The position numbers and the translations under genes are program-made. The notes below the pieces were generated by a model that saw only the letters and a list, made by a program, of their open reading frames with translations, was not told where the DNA came from and did no database searches. This document shows, piece by piece, positions 1 through 8,008 of a DNA stretch of 46,057 nucleotides. The stretch spans positions 1-46,057 of the forward strand of contig JAGXFS010000167.1 of the NCBI GenBank assembly GCA_024637275.1. The letters run 5' to 3'. Every line of letters begins with the position of its first letter. Position 1 is the first letter of the stretch. The DNA comes from Acidimicrobiia bacterium. Its GTDB lineage: Bacteria; Actinomycetota; Acidimicrobiia; Spongiisociales; JAENVV01.

Positions 1-624
1 AAGAAGTACGCCAAGCTGGGGCTGTCCTCCCCGTCAGTCTCCGGGTTGGTCTACAACCCGTACGGTGGCGAGAGTCCCTATGCGTTCAGCGATATCAGTA
101 ACTCGGTGCACTGGCAGGACATCAACGAGATTGCCGAGCGGCGTATAACCCTCGGCTGTAACCCTCCAACAAACACGTTTTTCTGTCCAACGCGGGATGT
201 GACGAGGGGTCAGATGGCCGCATTTCTCACCCGCACGCTCGGATTGGTGGACCGGGCACCAAACCCGTTCATCGACGACGACGGCACGCTATTTGAGGCG
301 GACATCGAACGGATCGCTGCTGCCGGTATCACCCTTGGCTGTAACCCACCGGCCAACGACCGCTTCTGTCCCGATCGACCGGTTACGCGCGCCGAGATGG
401 CGGCGTTTCTCAGTCGGGCGTACGAACTCGTAGACCGCGCCCCCGATCCGTTCGTCGACGATGACGGATTGATCTTCGAAGCAGACATCGAACGGTTGGC
501 CGCGGCCGGCATCACGCTTGGCTGCAATCCTCCCGCCAATGACCGGTACTGTCCGAACAACAAGGTCCTCCGACAACAGATGGCGTCGTTCCTGATCAGA
601 GCTATCAATAACGCAGGCGGCTAG
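1..624 (+). CDS. SLH-domain surface protein, 3' part
   Basis: The frame is open from the first base, so the 5' end lies outside the window; 207 residues are visible. After a short lead that contains KKYAKLGL, somewhat like an LGFP-type repeat, come three S-layer-homology repeats with a 61-residue period. Each has an ITLGCNPP turn, a second cysteine nine residues after the first, and a [VL]-[TL]-R-x-[QE]-M-A core. SLH domains usually anchor exported proteins to secondary cell-wall polymers, so this is probably the anchor region of a surface or secreted protein whose catalytic or structural part is upstream. The next gene starts 12 bases later and belongs to polysaccharide synthesis. The upstream function cannot be told from here. 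Confidence 0.85.
   Translation, partial: KKYAKLGLSSPSVSGLVYNPYGGESPYAFSDISNSVHWQDINEIAERRITLGCNPPTNTFFCPTRDVTRGQMAAFLTRTLGLVDRAPNPFIDDDGTLFEADIERIAAAGITLGCNPPANDRFCPDRPVTRAEMAAFLSRAYELVDRAPDPFVDDDGLIFEADIERLAAAGITLGCNPPANDRYCPNNKVLRQQMASFLIRAINNAGG
142..618 (+). repeat. Three tandem SLH-coding units, 183-bp period
   Basis: Equivalent points in the three units start at 142, 325 and 508, an exact spacing of 183 bp (61 codons). Units 2 and 3 are the most alike at DNA level; unit 1 is more diverged and unit 3 stops at the end of the gene. Each keeps the GCNPP...CP cysteine pair. Confidence 0.8.
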
Positions 625-627
625 CAT
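622..627 (+). promoter_or_regulatory. -10 box TAGCAT ahead of the nucleotide-sugar dehydrogenase
   Basis: TAGCAT fits the actinobacterial TANNNT -10 consensus and lies 8 nt before the GTG at 636, so the transcript would have almost no leader. Its first three bases are also the TAG stop codon of the upstream SLH gene. No good -35 is visible. Confidence 0.45.
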
Positions 628-635
628 CCTCCCCC

Positions 636-1922
636 GTGGATAACCCTGTTGAGTTTTTCGAAGGAAATAGTTGGACTTGTGGCGTCGTTGGCCTCGGATA
701 CGTTGGTCTGCCGCTGGCCCTGACCGCGGTGTCCAAAGGTCATGCAGCGATTGGCTTCGATACGTCAGAAGATCGCGTGCGTCGCCTTGGTGCCGCCTCA
801 TCGCCGATCGATGATGTTTCCGATGCCGATCTGGCTTCCGCGTTAGAGGCCGGCCTATCGGTAACTGGCGACGCCGACGACCTCAAGCTTGCCGACGCCA
901 TCTTTATCTGTGTGCCTTCGCCGCTTGGCCGGAATCGCCAACCGGACATGTCCTACATTCAGAGTGCGGCGACCACCGTGGCCAGGATCGCCCGACCCGG
1001 CCAGCTGATTTCGCTTGAATCGACCACGTATCCGGGGACCACAGATGACATCCTGGTAACCGCCCTGGCCGATGTCGGCTTAGAAGTTGATCGAGACGTT
1101 TACGTCGCGTTCTCTCCGGAACGAGTATCGCCAGGTGATGAGCTCAAAACTGCCGAGATCCCTAAAGTCGTCGGCGGAGTCAGCGCTTTGTCGACCGCGG
1201 TAGCAGCGGCGGCGTACTCCAAGCTGGTACCCAATGTTCATGCCGTATCTGACGCCAAAACGGCTGAGATGGCCAAGCTGCTCGAAAACACCTACCGGGC
1301 AGTCAATATCGGCCTCATCAACGAGATGGCACAACTCGCCCACGAGATCGACATCGATATCTGGGAAGTGATCGAGGCGGCCGCGACGAAACCTTTCGGG
1401 TTCCAAGCGTTCTTTCCAGGTCCCGGAGTCGGTGGGCACTGCATTCCGCTCGACCCTCAGTTCCTGGCCTGGCGCGCCAAGGAAGCGAACTTCACCACCC
1501 GGTTTATCGATACGGCCGAGCAGGTCAACGAAGGAATGCCAGCCTGGACGGCCCGACGGGTCGGGTCGATGCTGAACAAAAGAGGGTTGCCGATTTTTGG
1601 AACGCGCATCCTCGGGGTGGGAATCTCGTACAAGCCCGACATCGCGGACGACCGCGAATCGGCGTCAGCCCGGGTTCTGGTCGAGCTGAGGAATCAGGGA
1701 GCCGAAATCGAGGTGTACGATCCGCTCGTGCCACCAGACCGGATCCGTCGGCACGGGTTTGAACCGTCCACATCTTTCGACGGCTACTCGGCCGCCCTGA
1801 TCTTGACCGATCACCAGGGCATCGATTACAACGCTATTTCGGCTGCGGTGCCGGTCGTCTTTGATTCCCGGAATGCCTATCGGCGGCGCGGTATCGAGGT
1901 CGATAACGTAGAAGTGCTGTGA
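636..1922 (+). CDS. UDP-sugar (HexNAc-type) 6-dehydrogenase
   Basis: This is a 428-residue NAD-dependent nucleotide-sugar dehydrogenase, which oxidises the C6 hydroxyl of a UDP-sugar to a uronic acid in the cytoplasm. The N-terminal Rossmann motif GLGYVGLP is at residues 19-26. The catalytic cysteine is Cys269 inside GPGVGGHCIPLDP, a form typical of the WbpA/WecC/TviB branch that acts on UDP-GlcNAc or UDP-ManNAc rather than UDP-glucose. A central dimerisation domain and a C-terminal UDP-binding domain follow. Start is GTG, supported by the -10 box just upstream. The 3' end overlaps the next glycosyltransferase by 4 bp (GTGA), so the two are translationally coupled. Exact substrate is uncertain. 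Confidence 0.9.
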   Translation: MDNPVEFFEGNSWTCGVVGLGYVGLPLALTAVSKGHAAIGFDTSEDRVRRLGAASSPIDDVSDADLASALEAGLSVTGDADDLKLADAIFICVPSPLGRNRQPDMSYIQSAATTVARIARPGQLISLESTTYPGTTDDILVTALADVGLEVDRDVYVAFSPERVSPGDELKTAEIPKVVGGVSALSTAVAAAAYSKLVPNVHAVSDAKTAEMAKLLENTYRAVNIGLINEMAQLAHEIDIDIWEVIEAAATKPFGFQAFFPGPGVGGHCIPLDPQFLAWRAKEANFTTRFIDTAEQVNEGMPAWTARRVGSMLNKRGLPIFGTRILGVGISYKPDIADDRESASARVLVELRNQGAEIEVYDPLVPPDRIRRHGFEPSTSFDGYSAALILTDHQGIDYNAISAAVPVVFDSRNAYRRRGIEVDNVEVL

Positions 1923-2974
1923 TCGTCGGGGTCTTTTCGGTTGTTCATCATGCCGACGACACCCGAATCCGCGAAAAGCTGATCCCCACGCTGGCTGCCG
2001 ACTTCACGGTCGAATATCACGCCCGAACTCCGGGCCCGGATCACATCGAGGGCTTTACGTGGTATCCATTTCGGGGACCACGAATCATCCGGAACTTGTC
2101 GCTGCTCGTCCGACTGCTGAGTCGAAAACTCGACGTGGCTGTGCTGGTCGACCCGGAAACCTTCGTGGCAGGCATCCTGGCGAGTCGCCGGACGAGAGTC
2201 GTGTTCGACATCCATGAGAATCTCCCCGCCCAGATTGCCACGAAGAACGTTCCGTTCAAGAAGGTCCTCCGCCGGGTGGCGGCTTCGATCTTGAAGGCGG
2301 CTGAAAGGGCAGGGACGATAGTTCTCGCAGAGCCGGGCTATGCGGAGCTCTTCAACCGTGAACACCCGGTGTTTGAGAATTTCCCCCGATGGGCCGCCAT
2401 GCCGCCTATGGCGCCCAGCGATGGCTCGGTCATCTACGTCGGCGACATTACCGAACAACGCGGCGCCGTTCATCTCGCCGAGGCAGTCGCCGAAACGGAC
2501 AAACATCTCGTAATGGTGGGCCGCTGTTCCCCCGAGTTAGCGATCCGGATCGAATCAGTCATGCGTAATAGCCGAGCAACGGTGGAGTTGACCGGACGCC
2601 TGCCCTGGCGAGAGGCGATGGTTCGCCTCGCTTCTGCCGCGGTGGCAATTTCACCGTTGACCGACACGCCCAACTATCGACACTCACTACCTACCAAAGT
2701 ACTGGAGTACCTGGGTCTTGGTATCCCCGTCGTGGCGACCAATCTGCCAGGAACGACCGACGTGTTGAACGGCCGGCCAGGAGTCACGTTCTTCGAGGCT
2801 GGCGATGTCCCAGCGCTCCGACAGGCGATTATTTCTGCCAGCCGCGCCGAGGTTCGCGAGGCGGCGCAGCGTTCGTCGGATCTGGTCCGATCCGAGTTTG
2901 AGTGGCCCACGGATCGAGTGAGGAGCTTCTACTCGGCGTTGGCCGGGGATCCCGGTCTCAGTCCTGACAGGTAA
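1919..2974 (+). CDS. Glycosyltransferase, GT4-like
   Basis: A 351-residue GT-B-fold glycosyltransferase. The C-terminal half has the GT4 hallmarks: a YVGDITEQRG start of the donor domain, a VGRCSPE strand, TGRLPW, and SPLTDTPNYRHSLPTKVLEYLGLGIPVVATNLPG, with the KVLEYL segment corresponding to the E-x7-E donor-binding region. It probably adds a sugar to a lipid-linked oligosaccharide in the polysaccharide pathway that uses the uronic acid made by the preceding gene. It starts with a GTG that overlaps the previous stop codon by 4 bp. Its 3' end overlaps the convergent glycosyltransferase by 46 bp. Sugar specificity cannot be read from sequence. Confidence 0.85.
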   Translation: MIVGVFSVVHHADDTRIREKLIPTLAADFTVEYHARTPGPDHIEGFTWYPFRGPRIIRNLSLLVRLLSRKLDVAVLVDPETFVAGILASRRTRVVFDIHENLPAQIATKNVPFKKVLRRVAASILKAAERAGTIVLAEPGYAELFNREHPVFENFPRWAAMPPMAPSDGSVIYVGDITEQRGAVHLAEAVAETDKHLVMVGRCSPELAIRIESVMRNSRATVELTGRLPWREAMVRLASAAVAISPLTDTPNYRHSLPTKVLEYLGLGIPVVATNLPGTTDVLNGRPGVTFFEAGDVPALRQAIISASRAEVREAAQRSSDLVRSEFEWPTDRVRSFYSALAGDPGLSPDR

Positions 2975-3903
2975 CCCAGCCCCCAGCTGATGTGCATCAC
3001 CACAATGGCCACCGGCATCACCAGCGCTGCGATGCGGCGTGTTTTGCCGAAACTTACGGCCGTCGTCGCCACGAGGGCGACCAGATAAGCGAACGGGATC
3101 ACGAGTGCCAGTCGCCGCCAGGTGGTGAACGCCAATCCAACGGAACTCACGAGCCCGAGCACGAAAAGGGGTGCGGCTAGCTGACGGAGTCGGATCGACT
3201 CGGGATGGCGCCGATGGACGATCCGCTTCCAGGCCCCATACTGGAAATATTGCCGGGCGAGGCTTCTCAGGGAGCCGCGCGGCCGGTATTCAACGGCCAG
3301 TCGGGGGTCAAAGAAGACCAAACCACCGTTCTGGCGGAGGCGGATGTTGAGCTCGTAGTCCTGGTTGCGGATCAGCGTTTCGTCGAAGAGTCCAGCATCG
3401 ACGAGTGCCTTGCGGTCGAATACGCCCAGATAGACCGTATCGGACGGTCCCGCATCGCCGCCGTAATGAAACTTGGCGTCACCAACTCCCAGGCGACTGG
3501 TCATTGCCATGGCGATGGCTGACTGCATGAGCCCCGTCCCGGCGGCCCGCTGGATGCCGCCGACGTTGACTGCTCCGGTATCGGCCATGATCTGCTCCGA
3601 GATCGCGACGTAATCGGGTGGCAGCACCGAGTGGGCATCGCAGCGTACGACGATGTCACCGCTCGCGGCTCGAATAGCGGCGTTCAGCGCTGCCGGAGTG
3701 GTGGTGGCCGGGTTGTCGACGATCCGGATCCGGTTATCGTGGAATTCTTCGATTGACCGGCGGGTCCCGTCGGTACTCATCCCGTCGGCCACAATGATTT
3801 CGGTGATGTTCGGATAGGATTGGCCCAAGACCGACTCGATGGCGGTGCGAATCGCGTCCTGTTCGTTCCGGACCGGAATGATCACCGTCACTGTGGGCTG
3901 CAT
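2929..3903 (-). CDS. Membrane-associated glycosyltransferase family 2
   Basis: A 324-residue GT2 enzyme. The N-terminal catalytic domain has TVIIPVRNEQ at the start, IIVADGMSTDGT (UDP-binding Asp), DIVVRCDAHSVLP (the D-x-D-like metal site) and RNQDYELNIRLRQNG (the ED-like catalytic base region). The last 80 or so residues form two or three hydrophobic segments, as in ExoA-type succinoglycan glycosyltransferases. It probably works at the inner face of the membrane in exopolysaccharide assembly. It is convergent with the GT4 gene and overlaps its 3' end by 46 bp. The ATG start is backed by a CATAAT box 6 nt upstream. Acceptor and donor are unknown. Confidence 0.85.
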   Translation of the reverse strand: MQPTVTVIIPVRNEQDAIRTAIESVLGQSYPNITEIIVADGMSTDGTRRSIEEFHDNRIRIVDNPATTTPAALNAAIRAASGDIVVRCDAHSVLPPDYVAISEQIMADTGAVNVGGIQRAAGTGLMQSAIAMAMTSRLGVGDAKFHYGGDAGPSDTVYLGVFDRKALVDAGLFDETLIRNQDYELNIRLRQNGGLVFFDPRLAVEYRPRGSLRSLARQYFQYGAWKRIVHRRHPESIRLRQLAAPLFVLGLVSSVGLAFTTWRRLALVIPFAYLVALVATTAVSFGKTRRIAALVMPVAIVVMHISWGLGYLSGLRPGSPANAE

Positions 3904-3909
3904 CGGGCC

Positions 3910-3915
3910 ATTATG
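3910..3915 (-). promoter_or_regulatory. -10 box CATAAT for the GT2 gene
   Basis: On the minus strand CATAAT matches TATAAT at five of six positions and is followed by 6 nt and then the ATG at 3903. This spacing implies a leaderless transcript. No convincing -35 is seen. Confidence 0.4.
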
Positions 3916-3989
3916 CCTGGATCAATCTGCCGGGCACCCGTATGTCAGACTCTCTCGACCAACCCGGCCGCGGTCGAAGTCGAGATGCC

Positions 3990-3995
3990 TATCAT
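3990..3995 (+). promoter_or_regulatory. -10 box TATCAT for the membrane-protein/ATR/pepA operon
   Basis: TATCAT lies 8 nt before the GTG at 4004 and supports that start over the upstream in-frame ATG at 3839, which would lie inside the divergent glycosyltransferase gene. Confidence 0.45.
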
Positions 3996-4003
3996 TTGAA
4001 GCC

Positions 4004-4705
4004 GTGTTTGCTGACCTTGTACTAACCCCTGGCTTGATTCTGGCGATGTGGGCCGGTGGCATGGCGGTCGGGGTCGCCGTGGTGGCGAAATGGAAGATTG
4101 TTGGGCCTGGCTTCTTCTGGGTGGCCGGGGCAACCGTCCTTCTCGTCGGTGCGTGGACAGTTCCGGACGGAGGGGCTGGAGCCTGGCTCGGGTTGGTCGG
4201 CACCATCATTGGTTCGCTATTCGCCAGGCGATCGACCGTGGCCGCCGTCGCTTTCGGTCTGGGCGGAATCGGGTTCATCTTTGAGGCCGCTAGCTACGGA
4301 AACGTGTTGTTGGCGATCTCAGGTGCGATTGCCCTGGGAGGTGTCACGGACGAAATGCTCCTCGGGCACTGGTATCTGGTCGATCCCAAGCTGCCTCGTT
4401 GGGCGCTCAAACGGCTCGACCTCGTGGCCGGGGTAGCACTGGTGGCAGATACTGCACTGTTGTTCCTCGCCGGGGCCACGGTCGGCTCGGTGGTTGGATG
4501 GGCGTTCATCGCTCTTGCGGCGATGAGCACGCTACTCATGGTGGGCGTCTGGTTCTCCCTGAAGGAGCCGGCTTATGCCGGAGTTATGGCCGCGACCGGA
4601 TTGTCCTACCTGGCGGTTCTCACGGCGTTGGGCGCCACCGTGGCCGGTCGGTCGATGATTGGCGATGCGGCCAATCAGCTGGCGGCGAGTATTCTGCGCG
4701 GGTGA
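4004..4705 (+). CDS. Polytopic membrane protein, unknown function
   Basis: I do not recognise a family. The 233 residues are almost entirely hydrophobic and give roughly seven or eight membrane segments with very short loops; charged residues are few (for example AKWKIV and DPKLPRWALKRLD). An upstream in-frame ATG exists at 3839, but it would overlap the divergent glycosyltransferase and add a non-hydrophobic, Arg-rich lead; the GTG at 4004, preceded by a TATCAT box, is preferred. The stop codon overlaps the GTG of the cobalamin adenosyltransferase gene (GTGA), so the genes are coupled. Context might suggest a role in cofactor uptake, but that is only a guess. Confidence 0.6.
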   Translation: MFADLVLTPGLILAMWAGGMAVGVAVVAKWKIVGPGFFWVAGATVLLVGAWTVPDGGAGAWLGLVGTIIGSLFARRSTVAAVAFGLGGIGFIFEAASYGNVLLAISGAIALGGVTDEMLLGHWYLVDPKLPRWALKRLDLVAGVALVADTALLFLAGATVGSVVGWAFIALAAMSTLLMVGVWFSLKEPAYAGVMAATGLSYLAVLTALGATVAGRSMIGDAANQLAASILRG

Positions 4706-5250
4706 AGGTTTATACGAGAACAGGCGACGATGGGACTACCGGCCTCTTCTACGGGGGTCGGGTGTCGAAGGCCGGACTGGGTCCGGAAGCCTATGGCACG
4801 GTCGATGAAGCAGTTTCGACGCTGGGACTGGCGAGAGCGTACGCGGTTGGCGAGCTCAACGATGAGATCTTGTCGCTGCAACGTCAGCTGTTCGTCGTGG
4901 CCGCTGAATTGGCCACCGACCCTTCGAACCGGCACAAACTTGTTCCAACGGTAAGTCTCACCACCGAGCAAATGATTCTCGACCTCGAGGCGGCCCTTGA
5001 TCGGTTGATCGCCGACGTTGGAGCGCCCGACGGCTTTATGGTCCCGGGCGAGTCCCCGCTATCGGCGCACCTCGATCTGGCAAGAGCCGTAATCCGGCGG
5101 GCCGAGCGCCGATGTGTGGCGTACGCCGATGCCGGACAGCTTGAAGGGTCATTTGTCGTCCCCTTCCTCAATCGACTCGCCGACTATGTCTTCATGCTCG
5201 TGCGTGCTTCGGAGACGAACTGGCAACCATCAAAACAGGAGAAACTGTGA
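4702..5250 (+). CDS. Cob(I)alamin adenosyltransferase, PduO type
   Basis: A 182-residue ATP:cob(I)alamin adenosyltransferase, which transfers the adenosyl group of ATP to cobalamin to make coenzyme B12. The N-terminal VYTRTGDDGTTGLFYGGRVSK is the PduO/MMAB ATP-binding signature. A later AHLDLARAVIRRAERR helix carries the conserved Arg residues, and FLNRLADYVFMLVR is the family's C-terminal helix. Start is a GTG overlapping the preceding stop by 4 bp, and its own stop overlaps the pepA GTG the same way. A B12-dependent mutase or reductase would be the user, but none is in this window. Confidence 0.92.
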   Translation: MKVYTRTGDDGTTGLFYGGRVSKAGLGPEAYGTVDEAVSTLGLARAYAVGELNDEILSLQRQLFVVAAELATDPSNRHKLVPTVSLTTEQMILDLEAALDRLIADVGAPDGFMVPGESPLSAHLDLARAVIRRAERRCVAYADAGQLEGSFVVPFLNRLADYVFMLVRASETNWQPSKQEKL

Positions 5251-6665
5251 CGACCACGATTGCTGCGACAAATGAACCAGGAGCGGTCCACGCGTTTGGT
5301 GTTTACGAGGGGAGAGAGGCGTCTACAGATTCAGAAATCTACGACCGTTTCGGTCCGAGCCAACTCGCCCTCCTCGAGGCGGCCGGGTTCACCGGCAAAC
5401 TATCGCAAGTCGTTGCGGTATCCGACGGCGACCAACTTCTCTATGTGGTCGGACTCGGCTCTGAACTGGACACGGAGCGACTTCGCCAGGCGGCGGGATG
5501 GCTGGGCAGGTCGGTTGACCGGGTCCCGGAGCTTACGACGAGCCTACATAACGTCGGACTCGACGGAGCCGTCCAGGCTGTCGCGGAAGGCTTTCTGCTC
5601 GGCCAGTACCAATTCAGCGAATATCACGATTCTGACAAGCCAGGCACGACCACCCTGCGGTTGGTCGGAGATCTAGATACCGGCGATTTCAGGAGCGCCG
5701 ATGCCATGGCCGCCGCGGTCAACTGGGCTCGCGATCTTGTGAATCGGCCGCCCCGAGACAAATCTCCCCAGACCATTGTCGAAGCATTCGAAGCGCTGGC
5801 CAACGACCTACCCATCGACATTACCGTCTGGGATGTCGAAGACCTGGAGCGAGAGCGTTGTGGTGGTTTGCTGGGCGTCAACGCCGGTTCAACCGCACCC
5901 GCCAGGATGCTCATTGCCGAATACCATCCGGAGGGTGCGACCAAGACGCTGGCTGTCGTAGGTAAGGGGATCGTCTTCGACTCGGGCGGTCTGAATATCA
6001 AGAGCTTTGAATTCATGAAGACCATGAAGTCGGACATGGCCGGGGCGGCCGCCACCCTCGCCGGTCTGGTTGCGATTGCCAAAACGGAGATTCAAACGCG
6101 GGTCATTATCTATGTCCCGTTGACCGAGAACATGCCAGGTGGGGCGGCGAACCGCCCGGGAGATGTGCTCACCGCTCGTAATGGCAAGACAATGGAAGTT
6201 CTGAATACCGATGCGGAGGGACGGTTGGTTCTGGCCGATGGTTTGTCGCTGGCAGCCGAAGGTGATCCAGATCTGATCGTCGACCTTGCCACCCTCACCG
6301 GAGCGTCCCATGTTGCCCTCGGTCACTCGTATGCTGGCCTATGGACGAATACCGAAGCGGCGGGCGAACTGGTCGAAGCGGCCGCGAGCCAGGCGGGTGA
6401 GCGGGTCTGGACGATGCCGTTGCCGGCTGACTACCGCAAGGCGATCGATTCGGACGTCGCCGACATGAAGAACACCGGCGAACGATACGGTGGAGCGATT
6501 CATGCTGCCCTTTTCCTTGCCGAATTCGCCGGAGACGGTCCGTGGGTCCACCTCGATATCGCGGGTCCCGCCTGGGGACATGAGAAGGGCGGCTACCTGC
6601 CGATCGGCGGCACCGGCTTCGGGGTGCGCACGCTTGTGGCGCTTGCGTCGTTGATGGTGGAATAG
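5247..6665 (+). CDS. pepA: Leucyl aminopeptidase (M17 family)
   Basis: A 472-residue cytosolic metallo-aminopeptidase that removes N-terminal residues from peptides, normally as a hexamer with two metal ions. The catalytic C-terminal domain has GKGIVFDSGGLNIK (metal and catalytic Lys region), KSDMAGAA, and the M17 signature NTDAEGRL at residues 320-327. The variable N-terminal domain occupies about the first 150 residues. The GTG start overlaps the adenosyltransferase stop codon (GTGA), making it the third gene of a tightly coupled set. No obvious functional link to cobalamin is known to me; the coupling may be only for expression. Confidence 0.93.
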   Translation: MTTTIAATNEPGAVHAFGVYEGREASTDSEIYDRFGPSQLALLEAAGFTGKLSQVVAVSDGDQLLYVVGLGSELDTERLRQAAGWLGRSVDRVPELTTSLHNVGLDGAVQAVAEGFLLGQYQFSEYHDSDKPGTTTLRLVGDLDTGDFRSADAMAAAVNWARDLVNRPPRDKSPQTIVEAFEALANDLPIDITVWDVEDLERERCGGLLGVNAGSTAPARMLIAEYHPEGATKTLAVVGKGIVFDSGGLNIKSFEFMKTMKSDMAGAAATLAGLVAIAKTEIQTRVIIYVPLTENMPGGAANRPGDVLTARNGKTMEVLNTDAEGRLVLADGLSLAAEGDPDLIVDLATLTGASHVALGHSYAGLWTNTEAAGELVEAAASQAGERVWTMPLPADYRKAIDSDVADMKNTGERYGGAIHAALFLAEFAGDGPWVHLDIAGPAWGHEKGGYLPIGGTGFGVRTLVALASLMVE

Positions 6666-6688
6666 GCGCCCGGATCATTATTCCTAAG

Positions 6689-6694
6689 TAGGAT
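6689..6694 (+). promoter_or_regulatory. -10 box TAGGAT for the sugar-transferase gene
   Basis: TAGGAT lies 7 nt before the ATG at 6702, in a 36-base gap after pepA. There is no clear Shine-Dalgarno at the normal distance, in line with leaderless translation. Confidence 0.45.
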
Positions 6695-6701
6695 GTAACC
6701 C

Positions 6702-7985
6702 ATGCGTAGGAGATTTCTTCTCTCCACGGCCGCAGCCGACCTTTCTGCGCTTTTGCTCGCCCTGGTTGCCGCTTCGTATGTGACCTTTCGGGTGGCACCT
6801 TGGCAAGTGCAGTTGAGTGGCGGGCGTTCGATCATGCCGCTGGCCGGGTTCTTTGTTGTCGGATCCCTGGTCGGCTCGCTTATCTCGACCAGAATGTGGG
6901 CAGGTGGAGCGCCCCGGCCGAGCTATGGCCGCGGGGTGGCGATCGTCGTCTTCGGTGTGGCCTTTACCGCGCTGGCCGTGATTGGAAGCGCTACGTACCT
7001 GTCGCGTACCTTCTTTGCGGTTACCGCGGTCACGTGGCTGATTGGTGGAATCGCCCAGCGAGCGGTTCGCCGTCGTCGTCCGTGGATGGAGTCGATGATC
7101 GTGATCACCAACGAGAAGGGCCTCATCGACGACTTACGCGACGCCGAACACACCGAGGTTCTAGCGCTGATGGATCCGGGAGGCTCCGGGGAACTTGAAG
7201 CTCCAGCTTCGGGAGCGACGGTAGTGGTTGACCTTCGGGCGGTGTTGTCGGACCGGATGGCCCAGTTCGTGTCGTCGGCCGCCCTGGCCGGTATTCCAGT
7301 GAGGGCCCTGAGCTCCGTGTATGAAGAGCACACCGGCCGGTTGCCTCTGGTGCATCTGGCGGAGGGATGGGAACTCTCTACCCCGGTCACCAAAACCGCT
7401 CCCATAATCGGGGGGAAGTTCATCTTCGATGTCATGGCTGTGATCGTTTCGGCCCCCCTGGCCATACCGCTCGGGCTGCTGATTGCCTTAGCGGTCCGGC
7501 TTGATTCTCCCGGCCCGGTGATTTTTCGTCAGGTCCGGACCGGGCGCCACGGCATTCCGTTCACGCTGTACAAATTTCGCACCATGGTCGTTGATGCCGA
7601 AGCGGCTGGACCAAAGTTTGCTTCCAAAGAAGATCCGCGCCTAACCAGGGTCGGGCGCTTGCTGCGCCGGATCCGGGTCGACGAGTTACCGCAGTTATTC
7701 AATGTGCTCAAAGGGGACTTATCGCTGGTCGGTCCAAGGCCCGAGCAGGTGCCGTTCACCGAGCACTTCGGGCGAGAGATTCCGTTCTATGCGCAGCGAC
7801 ATCTCGTCCGGCCGGGCGTTACCGGTTGGGCACAGGTGAATTACGGCTACGCCGATGACCAAGCCGAAGCCGTCGACAAGCTCACCTACGACTTGTACTA
7901 CGTGAAGCACATGTCACCGTGGCTCGATCTCCACGTCCTTGGTAGGAGCATCTGGACCGTTCTATCCGGGTTCGGTGCTCGCTGA
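6702..7985 (+). CDS. Polyprenyl-phosphate sugar-1-phosphate transferase
   Basis: A 427-residue membrane enzyme of the bacterial sugar transferase family (WbaP/CpsE/PssY-like), which starts polysaccharide repeat synthesis by moving a sugar-phosphate onto undecaprenyl phosphate. Four or so N-terminal membrane segments precede a soluble CoA-binding-like domain. The catalytic core from about residue 240 has a membrane re-entrant segment, SPGPVIFRQVRTGRHG, LYKFRTMVVDAE, RRIRVDELPQLFNVLKGDLSLVGPRPE and RPGVTGWAQVNYGY, all family hallmarks. It may complete the pathway formed by the dehydrogenase and glycosyltransferases at 636-3903, although the pepA operon lies between. The sugar is unknown. Confidence 0.9.
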   Translation: MRRRFLLSTAAADLSALLLALVAASYVTFRVAPWQVQLSGGRSIMPLAGFFVVGSLVGSLISTRMWAGGAPRPSYGRGVAIVVFGVAFTALAVIGSATYLSRTFFAVTAVTWLIGGIAQRAVRRRRPWMESMIVITNEKGLIDDLRDAEHTEVLALMDPGGSGELEAPASGATVVVDLRAVLSDRMAQFVSSAALAGIPVRALSSVYEEHTGRLPLVHLAEGWELSTPVTKTAPIIGGKFIFDVMAVIVSAPLAIPLGLLIALAVRLDSPGPVIFRQVRTGRHGIPFTLYKFRTMVVDAEAAGPKFASKEDPRLTRVGRLLRRIRVDELPQLFNVLKGDLSLVGPRPEQVPFTEHFGREIPFYAQRHLVRPGVTGWAQVNYGYADDQAEAVDKLTYDLYYVKHMSPWLDLHVLGRSIWTVLSGFGAR

Positions 7986-8008
7986 CCTGCTGGGCCCAGA
8001 CTCCCGGG

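Noticed and set aside
3839-4003. Upstream extension of the membrane-protein gene to ATG 3839
   Set aside because: It would run through the divergent glycosyltransferase gene and adds an Arg-rich, non-hydrophobic lead; the GTG at 4004 has a better promoter box.
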